A stretch of 64,000 nt of DNA from an uncultured Oscillospiraceae bacterium. GTDB lineage: Bacteria > Bacillota > Clostridia > Oscillospirales > Oscillospiraceae. Positions 60,188-64,000 of this stretch are shown here, piece after piece; position 1 is the first letter of the stretch, and the number at the start of each line of letters is the position of its first letter. The position numbers and the translations under genes are program-made. Below the pieces are notes generated by a model. The model was not told where the DNA came from. It made no database searches and was given only the letters and a program-made list of their open reading frames with translations. The stretch lies in contig CAKTPV010000005.1 in the NCBI GenBank assembly GCA_934591815.1, positions 43,906 through 107,905 of the forward strand, read 5' to 3'.

Positions 60188-60688
60188 ATGAAAAAGCCCG
60201 CTATCCACCCCTCCGTTTTCGTAGCCCCCGGCGCTGTCGTCCGGGGCGACGTGCAGCTGGCCGCCGGCAGCAGCGTGTTCTATAACGCGGTGCTGCGGGG
60301 CGACCGCGCCGCCATCTCCATCGGCGAGGGCACCAACATTCAGGACAACTGTGTGGTCCATGTGGAGTACGACCTGCCGGTGACGGTGGGCAAGAATGTC
60401 ACCGTGGGACACGGCGCCATCCTCCACGGCTGCACCATCGGCGACGAGACGCTGATCGGCATGGGCGCCATCGTCCTCAATGGCGCGAAAATCGGCAAAA
60501 ACTGTCTCATCGGCGCCGGTGCGCTGGTGACCCAGAACACCGTCATCCCCGACGGCAGCATGGTCATCGGCTCTCCCGCCAAGGTGAAGCGCCCGCTGAC
60601 GGAGGAGGAGATGGCCTCTACCCGCCAGTCCGCTGCCGACTACCGGCAGGAGGCACAGGAGTGCAAGGCGTTGGAGGAAGCGCTGTAA
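60188..60688 (+). CDS. Gamma-carbonic anhydrase-family hexapeptide-repeat protein
   Basis: 166 aa from ATG 60188 (AAAGGA upstream). Left-handed beta-helix made of hexapeptide turns: VAPGAVVRGDVQLAAGSSVFYNAVLRGDRAAISIG, then NIQDNCVVHVEY, TVGHGAILHGCTIGDETLIGMGAIVLNGAKIG, ending in a C-terminal helix. The His residues at HVEY, GHG and LHG are the zinc ligands of gamma-carbonic anhydrases (YrdA/PaaY-like). Carbonic anhydrase activity in such short members is often weak; actual function uncertain. Confidence 0.9.
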   Translation: MKKPAIHPSVFVAPGAVVRGDVQLAAGSSVFYNAVLRGDRAAISIGEGTNIQDNCVVHVEYDLPVTVGKNVTVGHGAILHGCTIGDETLIGMGAIVLNGAKIGKNCLIGAGALVTQNTVIPDGSMVIGSPAKVKRPLTEEEMASTRQSAADYRQEAQECKALEEAL

Positions 60689-60694
60689 GCAAAG

Positions 60695-60724
60695 AAGAAA
60701 GCCGCAGGCATCTGCGGCTTTCTT
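60695..60724. terminator. Bidirectional terminator
   Basis: 13-bp stem aagaaagccgcag/ctgcggctttctt with loop gcat and T-run on both strands, between convergent genes. Confidence 0.88.
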
Positions 60725-60730
60725 TTTTGC

Positions 60731-61513
60731 TTATTTCTGCGCGGCGGCCTTCTCCCGATCCGCTTGGATCAGCAGCTTCAGCGCCTCCACGCCCACCTGC
60801 ACGGCGGCGGTGGTGTCCTCGCTCATGTCCTGATCCAACCCGGCCTTCTCCCGCTCCTGGTTCCACACCACATGGAAACAGGAACCGCAGCGGCATTGCA
60901 GGGCGTCCGCCACCACGAACAGTGCGGCGGACTCCATCTCGCTGGCCTTGACGTGCAGGCGCTTCCACGCCTCCCACTTGTTCAGCAGCTCGTAGGACAC
61001 CGGCATCCTGGCGGGACTATGCTGGCCGTAGAACGCATCCTTGCACTGGACGACGCCCACCTGTGTCCGCTTGCCCAGTGCCTTAGCCGCCTGCACCAGC
61101 GCGGTGGTCACCTCGAAGTCCGCCACAGCGGGGTACTCGATAGGCGCGTACTCCCGGCTGGTATGCTCAAAGCGGATGGCGCCGGTGGCCACCACCACGT
61201 CGCCGCTGCGGACGTCCAGATCGATGCCGCCGCAGGTGCCTACGCGGAGGAACGTGTCCGCGCCGATGTTGTGCAGCTCCTCCATGGCGATAGAGGCGGA
61301 CGGCCCACCGATGCCGGTGGAGCAGACGGACACCTTCTCCCCCAGCAGCGTGCCGGTGTAGACGGTGTACTCCCGGTTCTGTGCCACGAAACGGGCGTCG
61401 TCAAACAGCGCGGCGATCTTCTCGCAGCGCCCCGGGTCGCCGGGCAGGATCACATAGCGGCCTACGTCGCCCTCCTCGCAGTGGATGTGGTATTGTTTTT
61501 CCAGATTTTGCAT
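60731..61513 (-). CDS. udp: Uridine phosphorylase
   Basis: 260 aa nucleoside phosphorylase of the NP-I family. [19 protein letters not shown] phosphate loop, [35 protein letters not shown] and the ribose-binding [12 protein letters not shown] are uridine-phosphorylase-like. Cleaves uridine (and perhaps thymidine) to base plus ribose 1-phosphate, complementing deoCD at the other end of the window. RBS AGGAGGT. A palindrome (61561-61575) in the leader is a possible operator. Confidence 0.9.
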   Translation of the reverse strand: MQNLEKQYHIHCEEGDVGRYVILPGDPGRCEKIAALFDDARFVAQNREYTVYTGTLLGEKVSVCSTGIGGPSASIAMEELHNIGADTFLRVGTCGGIDLDVRSGDVVVATGAIRFEHTSREYAPIEYPAVADFEVTTALVQAAKALGKRTQVGVVQCKDAFYGQHSPARMPVSYELLNKWEAWKRLHVKASEMESAALFVVADALQCRCGSCFHVVWNQEREKAGLDQDMSEDTTAAVQVGVEALKLLIQADREKAAAQK

Positions 61514-61560
61514 GATTTGACCTCCTGTCAGCTATACGGTCGGTCATATCCGCCGCATAC

Positions 61561-61575
61561 ATTACGTTTCGTAAT
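61561..61575. promoter_or_regulatory. Palindrome ATTACGTTTCGTAAT in the udp leader
   Basis: Perfect 15-bp odd palindrome about 50 bp upstream of the udp start and 25 bp downstream of its -10 box. Candidate repressor site; regulator unknown. Confidence 0.45.
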
Positions 61576-61600
61576 CGTTTTTGCGTATCTTTGAATGAGT

Positions 61601-61629
61601 ATTGTACCATATGCAGGTGCAAAAGGCAA
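61601..61629 (-). promoter_or_regulatory. udp promoter
   Basis: Minus strand TTGCCT (61629-61624), 17-nt spacer, TACAAT (61606-61601). Confidence 0.62.
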
Positions 61630-61753
61630 TGTTTCCGCGGCAAAAGCCAAAAAATGCACATTCCGCCAGCATTCCTCACGGCTATGAACGCCACTGCAGG
61701 CGGATACTAACTGCGGCGCAGCGCGCACGACAAACAGAGGAGGTTTTTGCATT

Positions 61754-62128
61754 ATGAGGCGATTTTCCGTGATCCTTGCGGTGCTGGCGCTGTCGTTGAT
61801 GCTGACAGCCTGCGGCAAGGATGATGACCGGAACAACGGCGGCGATCCCAGCCGCCCCGATACCAACCAGAGCCAGAACGCCCCGCAGGACAACGGCAGC
61901 GGCGGCAGCTGGCAGAACGGCACCGACACGCCCACCCAGCCCGGCGCCGGAGAAAACCGGCAGAACGGCGAGGATACGCTGCCCGGCACGCAGGCGGAGG
62001 GCCGCATGGGACGCCGCACCCTGCGGCGCGGTGCGGACAGCACCGCCACCTTCCGGCAGATGCTGGAAAACGGCTATGTCCACGACAGCGACGGATTTCT
62101 CAACGATGGGGAGAACACCAGCTGGTAG
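61754..62128 (+). CDS. Small Asn/Gly-rich lipoprotein of unknown function
   Basis: 124 aa. Signal peptide with lipobox LMLTAC (Cys20), then about 60 polar residues rich in Asn, Gln, Gly, Pro (low complexity), then a short charged C-terminal segment RTLRRGADSTATFRQMLENG. No domain recognised. RBS GGAGGTT. Followed by a GC stem (62149-62179). Confidence 0.75.
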   Translation: MRRFSVILAVLALSLMLTACGKDDDRNNGGDPSRPDTNQSQNAPQDNGSGGSWQNGTDTPTQPGAGENRQNGEDTLPGTQAEGRMGRRTLRRGADSTATFRQMLENGYVHDSDGFLNDGENTSW

Positions 62129-62148
62129 CGGACACATACGCCGCGACG

Positions 62149-62179
62149 GGGCGCAGGGAGACAGTTTTTCCCTGCGCCC
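62149..62179 (+). terminator. Hairpin after the small lipoprotein gene
   Basis: 10-bp stem gggcgcaggg/ccctgcgccc with an 11-nt loop; no long T-run after it, so partial termination at best. Confidence 0.5.
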
Positions 62180-62181
62180 AC

Positions 62182-62209
62182 TTGCATTTTCGGAAAAAAG
62201 GGATATGAT
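62182..62209 (+). promoter_or_regulatory. Promoter of the CobW-type GTPase gene
   Basis: TTGCAT (62182-62187), 16-nt spacer, TATGAT (62204-62209). No Zur-like palindrome seen. Confidence 0.55.
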
Positions 62210-62262
62210 ATGTGAGAAAGATTATGTGCCGCCGCAGGCGGCAGAGAAAAGAAGGTTTTACT

Positions 62263-63432
62263 ATGACAAAAATCGATATCGTATCCGGCTTTTTGGGCGC
62301 AGGCAAGACCACGCTCATCAAGAAGCTGCTGGCGGAGGCCTTTCAGGGCGAGAAGCTGGTGCTCATCGAAAATGAATTCGGCGAGATCAGCATCGACGGC
62401 GGCTTTCTGAAGGAGTCCGGCGTCCAGATCAGCGAGATGTCCTCCGGCTGCATCTGCTGTTCTCTGGTGGGTGACTTCAACAAGGCGCTGAAGGACGTGC
62501 ATCAGCAGTTTGCCCCCGACCGCATCCTCATCGAGCCCTCCGGCGTGGGCAAGCTCAGCGACGTGATCGTGGCGGTGGAGAACACCGTCAAGGACGTGCC
62601 GGACATGAAGCTCAACAGCTTCGTCACCGTGGCCGACGCCACCAAGGTGAAGGTCTACATGAAGAACTTCGGTGAGTTCTACAACAACCAGATCGAGTCC
62701 GCCGGCACCATCATCCTCTCCCGCACCCAGAGGCTGAATCAGGAGAAGCTGGAGGCTGCCGTGGCCCTGCTGCGGGAGAAGAATCCCAACGCCGCCATCC
62801 TCACTACGCCGTGGGACGAGCTGGACGGCAAGACCATCCTCAGCGCCATCGAGAAGGTGTCGCTGGCCGATGAGCTGCTGGCGCGGATGCAGGCCGAGCA
62901 CGCGGCGGACGAGGCGGAGCATCACCATCATCACCACGACCACGAGGAGGATGACCACGACCTCTGCTGTCACCATGACCATGAGGAGCATGACCACAGC
63001 CATCACGACCATGATGAGGACGAGCATTGCCACCATCACGACCATGACCATGACCACGAGCATTGTCACGACCATGACCACGACCACGAGCACCACCACC
63101 ACGATGGTGAGGAGTGCGACGATCCCCATTGCAGCTGCCACCATCACCACCATCACGCCGACGAGGTATTCACCAGTTGGGGCGTGGAGACGGTGAAGGT
63201 ATTCACCGAGGGTGAGCTGGAGACGATCCTCACCGCGCTGGACAGCGGCGACTACGGCGCGATCCTCCGCGCCAAGGGCATCGTCCACAGCGAGGACGGC
63301 AAGTGGCTGCACTTCGACTTCGTGCCGGAGGAACATCAGATCCGCTTCGGCGCCGCCGACTACACCGGCCGCCTGTGCGTCATCGGCTCCCAGCTGAAGG
63401 AGGACAAGCTGGCCGCGCTGTTCGGCCTGTAA
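62263..63432 (+). CDS. CobW/G3E-family GTPase with long histidine-rich metal-binding segment
   Basis: 389 aa from ATG 62263 (gaagg RBS). G1 GFLGAGKTT (9-17), ENEFGEISIDGG (36-47), the family metal motif GCICC (Cys63-66 region), EPSGVGKLSD, then a His/Asp/Cys-rich stretch at residues 219-298 with more than 40 His. The C-terminal CobW_C-like domain follows (VFTEGELETILTALDSGDYGAILRAKGIV). The G4 motif NKxD is replaced by SRTQ (153-156). Such GTPases deliver or buffer Zn, Ni or Co. Eighteen bp before a second CobW-like gene. Confidence 0.9.
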   Translation: MTKIDIVSGFLGAGKTTLIKKLLAEAFQGEKLVLIENEFGEISIDGGFLKESGVQISEMSSGCICCSLVGDFNKALKDVHQQFAPDRILIEPSGVGKLSDVIVAVENTVKDVPDMKLNSFVTVADATKVKVYMKNFGEFYNNQIESAGTIILSRTQRLNQEKLEAAVALLREKNPNAAILTTPWDELDGKTILSAIEKVSLADELLARMQAEHAADEAEHHHHHHDHEEDDHDLCCHHDHEEHDHSHHDHDEDEHCHHHDHDHDHEHCHDHDHDHEHHHHDGEECDDPHCSCHHHHHHADEVFTSWGVETVKVFTEGELETILTALDSGDYGAILRAKGIVHSEDGKWLHFDFVPEEHQIRFGAADYTGRLCVIGSQLKEDKLAALFGL

Positions 63433-63449
63433 GACGCGAGGTACACCGT

Positions 63450-64000
63450 ATGGATATTCCTGTTTACCTCATCGCCGGTTTTCTGGATGCCGGCAAGACC
63501 AGCTTCATCAACGGCATTTTGCAGGACGGCTTCGCCGCCGAGGACCGGACGCTGCTGCTGTGCTGCGAGGAGGGCGAGACGGCCTATGACCCCAAGGTGC
63601 TGGGCAACGTGTTCACCTACACCATCGACGAGCCGGAGCAGATGACGCCGGAGTTTTTCAAGAAGCTGGAAAAGCAGTACCGCCCCAAGCAGGTCATCAT
63701 CGAGTTCAACGGTATGTGGCAGATCGAGCCGCTGTACCGGGAGGGGCTGCCCGCCAACTGGATCCTGTATCAGATCATGTGCCTGGTGGACGCCAACACC
63801 TTCGAGCCGTATGTGCGGAACATGGGGCAGCTGATGATGGAGAAGATCTCCAACGCCGACCTGCTGATCTTCAACCGCTGCAACGAGCAGCTCCGCGCCC
63901 AGCTGCGCAGCCGCAACCTGCGGATGGTGAACCGCCGCGCCGATATCTATCTGGAGAACACCGACGGCACCAGCGAGGAGTATGTGACGCCGGAGATGTC
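63450..64000 (+). CDS. Second CobW-type GTPase, truncated by the window end
   Basis: Starts MDIPVYLIAGFLDAGKTSFING (Walker A GFLDAGKT) after GCGAGG. The first 183 residues are present and open to the last base. LLLCCEEGETAYD replaces the ENEFGE region, VIIEFNGMW replaces EPSG, and LIFNRCNEQ takes the NKxD place. It lacks the GCxCC cysteine motif in the visible part, so it differs from the first protein. In clostridia such paired GTPases are often followed by a putative permease; that region is outside the window. Confidence 0.85.
   Translation, partial: MDIPVYLIAGFLDAGKTSFINGILQDGFAAEDRTLLLCCEEGETAYDPKVLGNVFTYTIDEPEQMTPEFFKKLEKQYRPKQVIIEFNGMWQIEPLYREGLPANWILYQIMCLVDANTFEPYVRNMGQLMMEKISNADLLIFNRCNEQLRAQLRSRNLRMVNRRADIYLENTDGTSEEYVTPEM

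Noticed and set aside
62917..63160. Dense CAT/CAC/GAC repeats, repeat-array-like
   Set aside because: They are in frame and encode the His/Asp-rich metal-binding segment of the CobW protein; no spacer-repeat structure of a CRISPR array.

Overview
The window reads as chromosomal DNA of a GC-rich (about 60 percent by eye) anaerobic Firmicute of class Clostridia, most likely Oscillospiraceae/Ruminococcaceae-like. The basis is the set of lipoprotein signal peptides, the rubrerythrin, the GlpA-like/FAD/DUF1667 trio, a GatD/MurT-like pair, a CBS-containing family II pyrophosphatase, strong AGGAGG ribosome sites, and promoters of the form TTGxxx-17-TATAAT. I see no rRNA, CRISPR array, insertion sequence or prophage. 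Genus is not determined.

Layout. 1-6.6 kb: nucleoside salvage on the minus strand (deoC, deoD, BMP-type lipoprotein), rubrerythrin, truA, a LysE-like exporter divergent from a HxlR regulator, and an MgtC-like protein. 6.7-15.3 kb: an orphan solute-binding lipoprotein, a PLP racemase with a small membrane protein, two nearly identical NhaC antiporters in tandem, and a sodium symporter. 15.5-20.7 kb: a KdpDE-like two-component system without kdpFABC, divergent from the oxidoreductase/DUF1667 trio. 20.7-34.2 kb: housekeeping genes (tRNA-Gly, dacF, pgi, murT/gatD-like, mnmG, pyrophosphatase, EF-G-like GTPase). 51.7-64 kb: a PLP decarboxylase homologue, tRNA-Leu, pdxY, ftsH, rlmB, a degenerate P-type-ATPase-like protein, CarD-like regulator, gamma carbonic anhydrase-like protein, udp, a small lipoprotein and a pair of CobW-type GTPases, the second cut by the window end.

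The most distinctive region is 33.1-51.6 kb. A LacI-family regulator is divergent from two plus-strand transcription units. Unit 1 encodes a histidine phosphatase-GNAT fusion, a TIM-barrel isomerase, a sugar/glycerophosphodiester-type ABC importer without its ATPase, a metallo-beta-lactamase lipoprotein, a DUF624 protein, an FGGY kinase and an NPP-type phosphodiesterase. Unit 2 encodes a complete 2-oxoacid/acetoin dehydrogenase complex (E1 alpha, E1 beta, E2, E3), an SDR dehydrogenase, a second MgtC-like protein and an SGNH esterase. Both units have the same promoter layout: one copy of an AT-rich odd palindrome (consensus AATATTAGTAATATT) about 150 bp upstream and one just downstream of the start of transcription. 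I infer a single regulon that imports a carbohydrate or polyol, possibly phosphodiester-linked, processes it inside the cell, and burns the product through the dehydrogenase complex. The substrate is not identifiable from sequence.

Other points of note: a P-type-ATPase-like protein lacking the DKTGT aspartate motif; a GatD homologue lacking the catalytic Cys and His; 11-bp-phased direct repeats at the kinase promoter; and a tRNA-Gly whose 3' end is part of a 25-bp perfect inverted repeat.
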